Notes: generated by a model from the sequence alone, not told the origin. A stretch of 64,000 nucleotides of DNA from Pedobacter sandarakinus (GCF_026240095.1 NZ_JAPIVG010000003.1:434001-498000); one strand, 5' to 3'. Counted from the first letter of the stretch, positions 1-8,342 are shown. A program made the numbers and translations.

Positions 1-88
1 GCGAAATAATTGACCAAATGAATTGCCTGCCATTTTATTGAGTTGAGGATTTAAGTTTAGTGTTACTATTTTTTGGCGCTATGTTTTT

Positions 89-1360
89 CTACTGATGTTC
101 TTCTACTGTGAAGCCCGCTTTTTTCAGATCTTCCCAAAAGTAAGGATAAGATTTTTCAACTACCTGCATGTCTTCGATTTCTACCTCATCTATGAGTAGA
201 GCGAGCGGCGCAAAGGCCATTGCCATGCGATGGTCTTCGTAAGTGGCAATCTTCACACGTTCAGGAAAATGAAGTTCATCTGTGTTTAGGGTATAAACCT
301 GGTTGTCTTCTGTTAGGGTAACGCCGATTTTAGCAAGTTCATTTTGCAAAGCCGCAATGCGATCGGTTTCCTTTATTTTAAGTGTTTCCAAACCTGTAAA
401 TGCCATGTTTTTACCTAAGGCAGCTGCGATAACGATAATGGTTTGTGCCAAATCAGGGCATGTTTTCAAATCTAAGACTTGGTTGGATTCGAAATGCAGA
501 CCTAAATTGCTTATTTCAATGCCAGTCTCATTTTTAGTTGTTGCGATGCCAAAAATCTTCATTATTTTCTGGATTTGGCTATCGCCCTGTAAGCTCTTAT
601 CCTTTAAGGCTGGGAGGCTAATTTCGGCTTCATCTGCCAGTGCGGCAATACTATACCAATAAGATGCAGCGCTCCAATCTGGCTCAACAACTAATGTTGC
701 TGGCTTAAAAGGCTGTGGTTTAATTGTGATCACGTTATTTACCCAACTATGTGAGATACCAACTTCCGCCAGCATATCTAAAGTCATATCTACATAAGGC
801 TTTGAAGTAAGTTCGCCTTCTATTTCGAGCACCAAACCTTGGGGTAAAATGGGCGCAATCATCAGCAATGCTGATATATATTGGCTGCTTACATCGCCTT
901 TAATCTTAACCGAAGCAGTTGTCTGGTGTAATGGACCAATGATATTTAGGGGTGGGAAACCATCGTTCCCGGCATAGGAAATATCGGCACCCAAAGATTT
1001 CAACGCTTCTGCAAGGATTCCAATTGGGCGTTGTTTCATCCGCTCGGTTCCCGTTAATAAAAAGTTGCCGTTCTTTGCAGATAAATAAGCTGATAGAAAA
1101 CGCATAGCAGTACCTGCCGGGCCAACATCAACTGTTTTTGATTCTTGTATTTCTACTTCGAGCTCATCTTCCAAGGTGTTGAGGATTCCATTGAGTGTAA
1201 CCGTATCGGCTGCGTTTGATAAATTTTCTACCTGAACCGTTTTCTTGCTTATCGCACTGATAATCAATGCCCTGTTGCATTCACTTTTAGAGCCTGTCAG
1301 CTGGATTTCAGTTTGTATATTCTTTGTTCCTTTGAAAGAAACCAAGGCATTTTTAGCCAT
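89..1360 (-). CDS. aroA: 3-phosphoshikimate 1-carboxyvinyltransferase (EPSP synthase)
   Basis: Cytoplasmic enzyme of the shikimate pathway that joins phosphoenolpyruvate to shikimate-3-phosphate. The 423-aa length is normal. The N-terminus has the substrate-binding LTGSKSECNRALI segment (K25, S26, R30). A GPAGTAMRFL motif follows near residue 80, and KETDRIAAL and the EDHRMAMAFAPLAL segment lie in the C-terminal half. It is the third minus-strand gene of an aromatic cluster, 163 bp after the DAHP synthase/chorismate mutase gene. That gap holds a long hairpin and an AGGAGG about 20 bases before the ATG, so it may also be transcribed separately. The 88 bases downstream to the window edge show no gene or clear terminator. 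Confidence 0.96.
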   Translation of the reverse strand: MAKNALVSFKGTKNIQTEIQLTGSKSECNRALIISAISKKTVQVENLSNAADTVTLNGILNTLEDELEVEIQESKTVDVGPAGTAMRFLSAYLSAKNGNFLLTGTERMKQRPIGILAEALKSLGADISYAGNDGFPPLNIIGPLHQTTASVKIKGDVSSQYISALLMIAPILPQGLVLEIEGELTSKPYVDMTLDMLAEVGISHSWVNNVITIKPQPFKPATLVVEPDWSAASYWYSIAALADEAEISLPALKDKSLQGDSQIQKIMKIFGIATTKNETGIEISNLGLHFESNQVLDLKTCPDLAQTIIVIAAALGKNMAFTGLETLKIKETDRIAALQNELAKIGVTLTEDNQVYTLNTDELHFPERVKIATYEDHRMAMAFAPLALLIDEVEIEDMQVVEKSYPYFWEDLKKAGFTVEEHQ

Positions 1361-1443
1361 TATTATTCGTGTTTTGCCGTTGTCAAATCCTCCTGGTAAG
1401 GAGTGGACTTTACCCAGCGCTTATTATTTTGTTTTTATCAAAT

Positions 1444-1475
1444 CATAGCGAAACCAATGAATTGATTTCGCTATG
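1444..1475. other. Long intercistronic hairpin between DAHP synthase and aroA
   Basis: CATAGCGAAA (1444-1453) pairs perfectly with TTTCGCTATG (1466-1475), and CAAT/ATTG continues the stem inside it, with one mismatch. On the minus strand it lies just after the DAHP synthase stop and is followed by ATTTGATAAAAAC, not a clean U-tract. It could be a weak terminator or an RNA-processing or stability element that lowers aroA expression relative to the two upstream genes. Confidence 0.5.
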
Positions 1476-1523
1476 AAGTGGGTTTTCGGTTTCGAATCTT
1501 TTTCAGACTGTTGCCCAAATACT

Positions 1524-2663
1524 TTACTTTGTAACTTCGTTATGTTGTTCTGCTGCAATGCCTTTTTCTACTTTGCCAGCATTCATAATTTCAGTTTGCT
1601 TACGGATAGATTCACCATGTACCAATTCTAAGAATTTCTCGGTGAAGTTCAAATCTAATTTAAGAGCTTTAGCAAAAGCATGACCTTTTTTGATGATGGC
1701 ATCCCAGCGATTAACCTGTAAAATAGTTACTTGGTTATCGCGTTTAAACTCGCCAATTTTCTCAACGATCGACATTCTTTCACCTAATTTTTGAAGCAAG
1801 ATATCGTCGATTTTATCTATCGACTTACGTAAATCGGCCAATTTATCAGCTGATGCTGCATTTGGCGCTTCAGGTTCGCGAACCGTTAAACGATCTACCA
1901 ATTCTGAAAGCGCAGCTGGCGTAACTTGTTGTTTAGCATCTGTCCAGGCTACTGATGGATCAACATGCGATTCAATCATCAAACCTTGCATATCTAAATC
2001 CAACGCTTTTTGCGAGATGTATGGAATTAACTCACGGTTACCACAAATATGGCTTGGATCATTAATAATTGGTAAATCTGGGCATAGAGTTTTCAGTTGT
2101 ATAGCCAGTTCCCACATTGGTTCGTTGCGAAAAGAACTTTTTTCGAAAGAAGAAAAACCACGGTGGATTGCACCAATTTTGGTTATTCCTGCTCCATTGA
2201 TACGCTCAATGGCACCAATCCACAATTGCAAATCAGGATTTACCGGGTTTTTAATTAATACAGGAATATCATGACCTTTTAAAGCATCTGCAATTTCTTG
2301 CACAGTAAAAGGGTTAACAGTAGAGCGGGCACCAATCCAAAGAATGTCTACACCAGCAGCCAAGGCTTCCTCTACGTGTTTCGCATTTGCAACTTCCACA
2401 GCTGTTGGTAAACCTGTTTCTGCTTTAGCACGTTTCAACCACTCTAAACCAATACTTCCAATACCTTCAAACTCTCCCGGACGGGTGCGTGGTTTCCAGA
2501 TACCTGCTCTTAATACAGATACTTTTCCAGTTGCAGCCAGCAAATGTGCCGTAGTAAGTAACTGTTCTTCCGTTTCTGCGCTACACGGGCCAGAAATTAA
2601 TAATGGTTCGTTGTTTGTGTTTAACCAAGTGTTTAATGGTTGGATGTTTAAATTAAGTTTCAT
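1524..2663 (-). CDS. aroG: Bifunctional DAHP synthase / type II chorismate mutase
   Basis: Catalyses the first step of the shikimate pathway (PEP + erythrose-4-phosphate to DAHP) and, in a C-terminal domain, chorismate to prephenate. Residues about 1-260 are the KdsA-like DAHP synthase barrel: LLISGPCSAET near residue 22, IGARSTVNPF, PVLIKNPVNP and PIINDPSHICGNRE. Residues about 270-365 are an AroQ helical mutase (ADKLADLRKSIDKIDDILL, then a KIGEFK segment). In the Bacteroidota enzymes of this fusion type the mutase domain mediates feedback by prephenate; that is family knowledge. It lies 73 bp behind pheA, so it should share the Phe/Tyr attenuator, placing synthesis of prephenate under the same control as its use. 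Confidence 0.95.
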   Translation of the reverse strand: MKLNLNIQPLNTWLNTNNEPLLISGPCSAETEEQLLTTAHLLAATGKVSVLRAGIWKPRTRPGEFEGIGSIGLEWLKRAKAETGLPTAVEVANAKHVEEALAAGVDILWIGARSTVNPFTVQEIADALKGHDIPVLIKNPVNPDLQLWIGAIERINGAGITKIGAIHRGFSSFEKSSFRNEPMWELAIQLKTLCPDLPIINDPSHICGNRELIPYISQKALDLDMQGLMIESHVDPSVAWTDAKQQVTPAALSELVDRLTVREPEAPNAASADKLADLRKSIDKIDDILLQKLGERMSIVEKIGEFKRDNQVTILQVNRWDAIIKKGHAFAKALKLDLNFTEKFLELVHGESIRKQTEIMNAGKVEKGIAAEQHNEVTK

Positions 2664-2736
2664 GATGATGAGGTTGTATTTTTTTAAAATGCTTTAGTTT
2701 ATTTTTTTATATTCAGATGCTTTGATTCTTTGTCGC

Positions 2737-3570
2737 TTACACTTTATCATTTTTTTGGTATTCACCAAGAATATTAAAATTGGAAGTGTATTTAAGTGCT
2801 TTTCGAACGGCTTTGTCGTATTTGTCGGTACTTGGCCATTCTAAATCTACGTAGAAATAGTACTCGTTCCGCTTGCCCAATACAGGCATAGATTGTATTT
2901 TAGTTAGGCTTACCTCTTGTTCTGCAAAGATGTTTAGTACCGTTGCCAGCGAGCCAGCTTTATGCCCAACTTGAAAGCAGATTGATGCTTTATTGATTTT
3001 TTTGCCTTCATCCGTTTTATCTTTTTTAAGGATGAGGAAGCGGGTGTAGTTCTTTTTGTTTGATTCTACCCTGCGCTCCAAGATGTTTAAACCATAAAGT
3101 TCTGCAGCCAGATTGTTGGCAATGGCCATGGTATCTGTAAGTTTTTCCTCTTGAATGCGTTTTGCGCATGCGGCAGTATCATTACTCTCTACAATTTTAA
3201 TGTGCGGATAGTCGTAAAAGAAATCGATACACTGGCGAATGGCGATAGGATGGGAAGTAACAGTTTTAACATCTTCAAATTTAACGCCTGGCAATGCCAT
3301 TAAATGTAATTGAATAGGTAGATAAACTTCTCCAACTACCGAAAAACCATAATCGCGAATGAGCGTATAATTGGGTAGCAAACTACCTGCAATAGAATTT
3401 TCTATGGCCATGACCACGAAATCTGCCTCATTTTTTTCCAGCTTATCGCAAGTTTCTTTGAAGGAATTGCATTCTACCGTTTCGATGTTTTTACCGAAAA
3501 ACTTGTATGCCGCTTCTTCGTGGAAAGATGCTTTGATACCTTGAATTGCTACTTTTTTTGTCGTGTCCAT
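2737..3570 (-). CDS. pheA: Prephenate dehydratase with ACT domain
   Basis: Converts prephenate to phenylpyruvate, committing flux to phenylalanine. Residues about 5-180 are the dehydratase domain: KASFHEEAAYKFF, ESNDTAACA and the catalytic-type NYTRFLIL segment. Residues about 195-270 form an ACT regulatory domain (KAGSLATVLNIF, then KIQSMPVLGK). The ESRP motif that binds allosteric Phe in many homologs reads QSMP here, so enzyme-level feedback may be weaker or different. No chorismate mutase domain is fused to it; that activity sits in the next gene. The promoter, Phe/Tyr-rich leader peptide and a terminator ending 14 bases before the ATG are all visible upstream, so it is the first structural gene of an attenuated operon. 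Confidence 0.95.
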   Translation of the reverse strand: MDTTKKVAIQGIKASFHEEAAYKFFGKNIETVECNSFKETCDKLEKNEADFVVMAIENSIAGSLLPNYTLIRDYGFSVVGEVYLPIQLHLMALPGVKFEDVKTVTSHPIAIRQCIDFFYDYPHIKIVESNDTAACAKRIQEEKLTDTMAIANNLAAELYGLNILERRVESNKKNYTRFLILKKDKTDEGKKINKASICFQVGHKAGSLATVLNIFAEQEVSLTKIQSMPVLGKRNEYYFYVDLEWPSTDKYDKAVRKALKYTSNFNILGEYQKNDKV

Positions 3571-3583
3571 TTCCGCGTAAACA

Positions 3584-3614
3584 AAAAAGTCCCGGCTGTT
3601 GGCCGGGACTTTTT
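3584..3614 (-). terminator. Attenuator terminator hairpin in front of pheA
   Basis: On the minus strand AGTCCCGGC (3610-3602) pairs with GCCGGGACT (3596-3588) around a five-base loop, extended by A-U pairs and followed by a U-run. It lies between the leader-peptide stop and the pheA ATG. The same GTCCCGGC arm can instead pair over 8 bp with GCCGGGGC (3660-3653) at the end of the leader ORF. That gives mutually exclusive terminator and antiterminator forms. Confidence 0.88.
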
Positions 3615-3649
3615 ATACATTTTAATATTTTTATCTATCTTTTTGCATA

Positions 3650-3712
3650 TTAGCCCCGGCTCTTACTAAAAAAGTAAAAGTAACCAAAGTAATATGTGTT
3701 AAAATTTTTCAT
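3650..3712 (-). CDS. pheL: Phe/Tyr-rich leader peptide of the pheA operon
   Basis: A 20-codon ORF reading MKNFNTYYFGYFYFFSKSRG. Nine of 20 codons are Phe (5) or Tyr (4), clustered at residues 4-15, exactly where a sensor of charged tRNA-Phe and tRNA-Tyr would need them. The start is about 12 nt after the predicted transcription start. The last codons (AGC CGG GGC TAA) contain the antiterminator segment GCCGGGGC. A ribosome reaching the stop covers this segment and lets the terminator form. A ribosome stalled on the Phe/Tyr block leaves it free to pair with the terminator's first arm. No Shine-Dalgarno is visible, as is usual in this phylum. The name follows the Proteobacterial analogue by role, not by sequence. 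Confidence 0.88.
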   Translation of the reverse strand: MKNFNTYYFGYFYFFSKSRG

Positions 3713-3730
3713 TGTTCTTTTTGAATGAGC

Positions 3731-3760
3731 CAAATGTAGCAACAAAATTTAATTTGTCAA
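3731..3760 (-). promoter_or_regulatory. Promoter of the pheA leader/operon
   Basis: On the minus strand TTG (3760-3758), 19 bases, then TACATTTG (3738-3731), a perfect match to the Bacteroidota TAnnTTTG -7 box with the preferred spacing. The predicted start is near 3724, leaving a 5' UTR of about a dozen bases before the leader ATG. Confidence 0.8.
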
Positions 3761-4192
3761 TAGGAAATTCAAAATAATTTAAATAAAATTTAATTTTTTA
3801 CAATACAGACTGTTTCTAACATGGGTATAAAAGTGCTGTTGAATGTTGTTTTGAGCATTCATCAACGATCTGAATAAATTTTTACTACAGCAAATTTCTA
3901 GTTCCAACATCAATAATCTATCCTTGCTCAATCGCATTCTAATATAGCTATCGGAAAATAACGGTGCCAAGCATTACAGCCCTTGGTGCAATAAACCTGA
4001 TAGGAATGAAAATACTTTTTGTTGTGGCAATTTAACATAACTGCATTGATACTAACAAAAAGATTGTAATGGATAGCAGGGCAGGTTGAGCCAAAAAAAT
4101 TCAACGTTCATTTTCAAACAAAAAAAAGGAATGGCTATAGCGGTAAAGCATGCTACCATAATACTGTATCATTAATTTTTATTGCTATGCAA
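3761..4192. other. Intergenic region without a supported gene
   Basis: 432 bp between the pheA promoter and the end of the sterol-desaturase-like gene. It is AT-rich. A 63-codon minus-strand reading frame (3779-3970) has no recognisable features and runs into the promoter region. I see no RNA gene, repeat or strong terminator. Confidence 0.5.
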
Positions 4193-5101
4193 TTATAACT
4201 TTGCTTTGTTTTTGCTTTCAGCCTCATGCAATTCCTGCTGCATAATTTTAGCAATTTTAGTGCTGCCATCGTGGCTCCAGCCCGGCGGGTTGAAAATATA
4301 TCTTATCTTATCGCTAAAATTTGGCGCTTTTTTTACATCGGCAGATAAGGCAATAAATTCATGAAAAATGATATTAACCGCCCCGGTATCTTTAGGTTGC
4401 GTGGTTAAGCCATATTTCACTTCATCTTCGGGCAGCTCTGCCTGGAAAGTACCAAACCACCGATCCCACAAGATTAAAACCATACCCATGTTTTTATCTA
4501 GGTAGCGCACATTGCTGGCGTGGTGTACCCTGTGGTGCGAAGGCGTTACAAAGATGTATTCGTACCACTTTGGAAACTTAATTTGATATTGCGTGTGCAC
4601 CAAGTTGCCATAAATTTGCGTTACTAAATAAGCAAAAAGGATGTCTAACGCAGTAAAACCCATAAAGGCTAGCGGCAGGTAAAAAAATACGCGGTAAAGC
4701 GGTTCGAAAACTGTTGAGCGGAAGCCAGTGGTAAGGTTAAAGTGTTCTGAAGAATGATGGGTGACATGCATGGCCCAAAAAAAACGAACATAGTGGCCTA
4801 CGGTATGTAAAAACCAATAGAGGAAATCTTGCGCTAAAATAAGCACCAACCAATATAACCACACATTTCCAATCTGAAAGAGCCGAAACTTATAGCAGTA
4901 ATCCAGCAAAAAGAATGTTGCTGTTTTCATTCCAAGATTAATTACGACTGCCACCGTCATTAGGTAAATGTTGGTCCAGGTATCGCGTTTTGTATAAAGT
5001 TTTTTATCGTGCCTGTAGCTGATGTACATTTCTACGATTGTGAGCAGAATTACAAAGCCAAAGAGTGCACCAACAGAAATATCGCTACTTGAAAAATTCA
5101 T
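4193..5101 (-). CDS. Sterol desaturase / fatty acid hydroxylase family membrane protein
   Basis: Integral-membrane di-iron oxygenase family. The three histidine clusters that bind the metals are visible: HTVGH near residue 120, HVTHHSSEH near 137 and HHRVHH near 190. Hydrophobic helices surround them (about residues 10-30, 45-70, 80-105 and 150-170). The length of 302 aa is normal. The substrate cannot be told from sequence; in Bacteroidota, members act on lipids, carotenoids or ether lipids. The ATG lies one base after the aroB stop codon, so translation is probably coupled, although no metabolic link to shikimate is obvious. It is the last gene of the S4-aroB operon. Confidence 0.85.
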   Translation of the reverse strand: MNFSSSDISVGALFGFVILLTIVEMYISYRHDKKLYTKRDTWTNIYLMTVAVVINLGMKTATFFLLDYCYKFRLFQIGNVWLYWLVLILAQDFLYWFLHTVGHYVRFFWAMHVTHHSSEHFNLTTGFRSTVFEPLYRVFFYLPLAFMGFTALDILFAYLVTQIYGNLVHTQYQIKFPKWYEYIFVTPSHHRVHHASNVRYLDKNMGMVLILWDRWFGTFQAELPEDEVKYGLTTQPKDTGAVNIIFHEFIALSADVKKAPNFSDKIRYIFNPPGWSHDGSTKIAKIMQQELHEAESKNKAKL

Positions 5102-5102
5102 T

Positions 5103-6161
5103 TTATAAACTATTATAATAGGCCAGGCTACTTAAAATATCTGAATCGGCAACGCGGCAATTGAACGTACATTTGCCGGTTGTTTCTAAAAGCGAAAACA
5201 AAATATTGCCGTCTTCATTCTTTTTATCGCTTTGCATTAAGGCCAGGAGGCTATCGAAACTTTCTTCCTTAATGTCGTATTTAGGGTAAAGCGATAAGAT
5301 ATATTCGCTAATGTCTTTAAGTTCGCTTTTTGTTAGCGTACTGTTTTTTATAGATAATGCTGCTTCACAAACAAAGCCGATTGCGATGGCCTCGCCATGG
5401 GTAAGCGGGTTCTCATCGTGGTCTAAAGAGTAGCTCTCCAGCGCATGGCCGATGGTGTGGCCAAAGTTTAAAATTTTACGGAGGTTTTTCTCTTGTGGAT
5501 CAATGGTAACTACCTCATTCTTAATTTCTACAGATCTGTAAATGTGTGCTGCGGATGGGGTTTGGTAGTTACTGGTTTTTAGTTCTTCGTAGTAGGCTTT
5601 ATCGTATATTAATCCATGTTTTATCATTTCGGCAAAGCCGGATAAAAGTTCTCTTTGCGGCAGGGTGGTCAAAAATTGGGTTTCAATAAAAACCATTTTT
5701 GGTAAAGAGAATGTTCCTACCATGTTTTTAACATGATCAATATCGATCCCTGTTTTTCCGCCCACAGAAGCATCAACTTGTGAGAGCAGGGTAGTGGGAA
5801 TATTGATAAAATCGATACCGCGTTTGTATGTAGATGCGATAAACCCGCCCATGTCGGTTATTACACCTCCGCCTAAATTAATCAACAGACTTTTTCGGTC
5901 GGCTCCAAAATCTAAAAGGGTTTTCCAGATGCCAATACAGAAATCGATGTTTTTATTTTCTTCCCCTGCAGATGTTTCAATCAGATCGAAATCGGCAAAA
6001 TCGTCCATTAGTGATTGAAAAACAGGCAAGCAGATTTCGCTGGTATGTTCATCTGCGAGAATAAAAACCTTACTATAGGTATTGCGCTCTAAAAGTGCTT
6101 TTAATGCGGTTAAATTGCTTTCGAAATAAAGCGAGTGGCCTGCACTGGTTAAAGTTTCCAT
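5103..6161 (-). CDS. aroB: 3-dehydroquinate synthase
   Basis: NAD-dependent cyclisation of DAHP to 3-dehydroquinate, the second shikimate step. The 352-aa protein shows the NAD-binding GGGVITDMGGFIAST (residues 97-111), PTTLLSQVDASVGGKTGID (122-140), the metal ligand E178 in FAEMIKHGL, and the GHTIGHALE histidines near 240. Its ATG overlaps the stop of the upstream S4 gene (TAATG) and the next gene starts one base after its stop, so the three genes form one tightly coupled operon. It is separate from the pheA-aroA cluster and shows no attenuator of its own. Confidence 0.96.
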   Translation of the reverse strand: METLTSAGHSLYFESNLTALKALLERNTYSKVFILADEHTSEICLPVFQSLMDDFADFDLIETSAGEENKNIDFCIGIWKTLLDFGADRKSLLINLGGGVITDMGGFIASTYKRGIDFINIPTTLLSQVDASVGGKTGIDIDHVKNMVGTFSLPKMVFIETQFLTTLPQRELLSGFAEMIKHGLIYDKAYYEELKTSNYQTPSAAHIYRSVEIKNEVVTIDPQEKNLRKILNFGHTIGHALESYSLDHDENPLTHGEAIAIGFVCEAALSIKNSTLTKSELKDISEYILSLYPKYDIKEESFDSLLALMQSDKKNEDGNILFSLLETTGKCTFNCRVADSDILSSLAYYNSL

Positions 6162-6367
6162 TAAATTACTTCGATTTTATCTTGTCCAAAAGTGATGATA
6201 TCGCCCACCCTAACTTTATAGCGTTTGCGAAATTCTACTTCTCCATTGCATTTCACCAAACCATCCATCACTGCCGCCTGTGCATCGCCGCCAGTGCCAA
6301 CTAAACCCATTGCTTTTAGCAGCTGGATTAATGGAATAAACTCGCCTTCTAGTTTGAATTGTATCAT
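6161..6367 (-). CDS. Small S4-domain RNA-binding protein
   Basis: A 68-aa protein made almost wholly of one S4 fold (GEFIPLIQLLKAMGLVGTGGDAQAAVMDGLVKCNG, then VRVGDIITF), as in the YbcJ/YaaA-like standalone S4 proteins. It presumably binds structured RNA; the partner is unknown. It is the first gene of the operon with aroB, sharing one base with it. A -7 box lies only a few bases before the ATG, so its mRNA may be nearly leaderless. Confidence 0.85.
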   Translation of the reverse strand: MIQFKLEGEFIPLIQLLKAMGLVGTGGDAQAAVMDGLVKCNGEVEFRKRYKVRVGDIITFGQDKIEVI

Positions 6368-6374
6368 TTTGCTG

Positions 6375-6382
6375 CAAAAATA
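6375..6382 (-). promoter_or_regulatory. -7 box of the S4-aroB operon
   Basis: TATTTTTG on the minus strand matches TAnnTTTG. It ends seven bases before the S4 start codon at 6367, so transcription would begin at or very near the ATG. I do not see a clear TTTG 19 bases upstream. Confidence 0.5.
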
Positions 6383-6425
6383 CGATTATTTACCTGTTTT
6401 TAATTTTTACAATCAATGCTTTTTA

Positions 6426-6433
6426 TAATTTTG
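6426..6433 (+). promoter_or_regulatory. -7 box of proline dehydrogenase
   Basis: TAATTTTG matches TAnnTTTG, about 30 bases before the ATG. The -33 element is weak (only T-rich sequence at the right distance). It is divergent from the S4-aroB promoter 45 bp away. Confidence 0.5.
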
Positions 6434-6462
6434 CATCCAACTGACTTATTAAACATTTTGTA

Positions 6463-7650
6463 ATGCAATTATCTCCCAACAAGCAACCAAATTTCGATAA
6501 TACGGAAATCGCTTTTCGTCAAAAAACCAATGCCGAATTAAAAAAGGCTTATTGGCTTTTCAAGATGATTGGGAGTAATTTTTTAACAAAAGTTGGTCCG
6601 CCAATAACCAACTTTTTTCTGAGTATTGGTTTGCCTATTCAAGGCGCTATCAAGGCAACCATTTTTCAGCAGTTTTGCGGTGGAGAAACCATTGCCGAAT
6701 GCGACAAGGCCATTGCTCAATTAGCCAAGGGTGGTGTTGGAACCATATTAGATTATTCGGTTGAAGGAGAAGAAGAAGAAACGGTGTTCGATGAAACCTG
6801 TCAGGAGATTATCCGCACCATCTTGCGTGCCGAAGGCGATCTGCATATTCCCATCACCGTTTTTAAGGTTACCGGTATTGGGCGCTTTTCCCTTTTAGAG
6901 AAGTTAGATGCGAAGCAAACGCTTACTGCAGATGAAACTGCTGCATTTGAAAAGGTTAAAATGCGATGCGAAATGATTTGCCGAACGGCATTTGAGAAGC
7001 AGGTGCCAGTGATGATTGATGCAGAAGAAACCTGGATTCAAGATACAATAGATGAACTGGCGCTTGATATGATGCGCAAATTTAACCAGGAAAGGATTAT
7101 CGTTTACAATACCTACCAAATGTATCGCCACGATAAGTTGGCAGACATGAAAGCCGACCACCTGATTGCTAAGGCAGCAGGTTTTGTACTTGGCGTGAAA
7201 ATGGTGCGAGGAGCGTATATGGAGAAAGAGCGCAAACGTGCTGAAGAAATGGGTTATCCATCGCCAATACAGCCAGATAAGGATTCCTCAGATCGCGATT
7301 ACAACGAATCTTTGCGTTATTGCGTAGATCATATTGATGAAATTGCGATTGTTTGTGGTACGCACAATGAAGATAGTAGTCGTCTGTTAACTTACCTGAT
7401 GGATGAAAAAAAGGTACCGCACAACCACCCGCATGTGTATTTTGCGCAGTTGTTGGGCATGAGCGATAATTTAAGTTTCAACCTGGCCGATGCCAACTAC
7501 AACGTAACTAAATATGTACCTTACGGACCAATTAAAGCGGTAATGCCATATCTGTTTAGAAGAGCACAAGAAAACACTTCGGTAGCAGGGCAAACTGGTC
7601 GGGAGTTGGGTTTAATTGAAAGAGAACTAAAACGTAGGTCGCTTAAATAA
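6463..7650 (+). CDS. Proline dehydrogenase (monofunctional)
   Basis: FAD-dependent oxidation of proline to pyrroline-5-carboxylate, the first step of proline catabolism, at the inner face of the membrane. The 395 aa fit a one-domain PRODH without the P5C dehydrogenase of PutA. A TIM-barrel core is visible, with KMVRGAYMEKERKRA near residue 240 and the C-terminal substrate-binding RRAQENTSVAGQTGRE near 370. It is a single gene: the upstream operon is divergent, and the downstream HAD gene is convergent with a strong shared hairpin between them. Confidence 0.93.
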   Translation: MQLSPNKQPNFDNTEIAFRQKTNAELKKAYWLFKMIGSNFLTKVGPPITNFFLSIGLPIQGAIKATIFQQFCGGETIAECDKAIAQLAKGGVGTILDYSVEGEEEETVFDETCQEIIRTILRAEGDLHIPITVFKVTGIGRFSLLEKLDAKQTLTADETAAFEKVKMRCEMICRTAFEKQVPVMIDAEETWIQDTIDELALDMMRKFNQERIIVYNTYQMYRHDKLADMKADHLIAKAAGFVLGVKMVRGAYMEKERKRAEEMGYPSPIQPDKDSSDRDYNESLRYCVDHIDEIAIVCGTHNEDSSRLLTYLMDEKKVPHNHPHVYFAQLLGMSDNLSFNLADANYNVTKYVPYGPIKAVMPYLFRRAQENTSVAGQTGRELGLIERELKRRSLK

Positions 7651-7657
7651 GATAAAT

Positions 7658-7695
7658 TTGCGAAGCATTATTCAACTTAGAAAGATGCTTCGCAA
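7658..7695. terminator. Hairpin between convergent proline dehydrogenase and HAD genes
   Basis: TTGCGAAGCAT (7658-7668) and ATGCTTCGCAA (7685-7695) form a perfect 11-bp stem with a 16-base loop. There is no clear U-run on either side, so it may act as a stability or processing end as much as a true intrinsic terminator. Confidence 0.6.
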
Positions 7696-7706
7696 CATGG
7701 CTTCTA

Positions 7707-8342
7707 CTAAATGATGCCGTTCGCTTTTAGGAAATTTTCCAGTTGAGCCGGCTTATCTGTCATTAATAGGGTCTGTAACCCCACCTTTTTTGCGCCTTCA
7801 ATGTGTTGCGGACTATCATCAATAAAAAGGGTTTCTGCAGGATTTAAATTGTTTTCTTTTAGAACTTGCTCGAAAATGTTGGTATTCGGCTTTCTCAATT
7901 TCATCTGTTGAGAGAAATAAGCTTTCTCGAAAAAATCATCGTAGTTATTAAGCGTAAATGTCTGCTTCAAATAATTGATGATCCAATTATAATGAATTTC
8001 ATTGTTGTTGCTTAATAAGAAGGTGCGGTATTTCTGCTTAACCGCAAGCAGTAAATCGTGATTTTCCTGGATAGTGCCAATTAACAAGCTATTCCAGGCG
8101 GCGTCGATCTCACTATCGCTTAAATCTGGATTTTTTGCGGCTTCCCTAATGCCATTGCGAAACGCTGCTGGAGAGATGGCCCCGGTTTCGAAATCATCAA
8201 ATAAACGGTTATGGCTTTTGTGTGCAAAGAAGTTGGCAATATCACTAATACCGAGTTTCCTGAACGACTCTTGTGCAATTTCGAAATCAATGTCGAAAAT
8301 TACGTTCCCATAATCAAATATAATGTTTTTAATGTGCTGCAT
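7707..8342 (-). CDS. HAD superfamily (subfamily IA) phosphatase
   Basis: A phosphohydrolase of the haloacid dehalogenase fold, substrate unknown. From the chosen start (MQHIKNIIFDYGNVIFDID) motif I is DYGNV with the nucleophile Asp. Motif II is LLSNNN, KLRKPN supplies the Lys, and motif III is FIDDSPQHIEGA. A helical cap lies between motifs I and II, as in YihX-type sugar phosphatases. An in-frame ATG 23 codons further upstream would add an unmatched tail, so I prefer 8342. It is convergent with proline dehydrogenase and has no operon partner. Confidence 0.9.
   Translation of the reverse strand: MQHIKNIIFDYGNVIFDIDFEIAQESFRKLGISDIANFFAHKSHNRLFDDFETGAISPAAFRNGIREAAKNPDLSDSEIDAAWNSLLIGTIQENHDLLLAVKQKYRTFLLSNNNEIHYNWIINYLKQTFTLNNYDDFFEKAYFSQQMKLRKPNTNIFEQVLKENNLNPAETLFIDDSPQHIEGAKKVGLQTLLMTDKPAQLENFLKANGII

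Noticed and set aside
3779..3970. 63-codon minus-strand frame upstream of the pheA leader
   Set aside because: No domain or signal, and its 3' end lies next to the well-supported pheA leader promoter.
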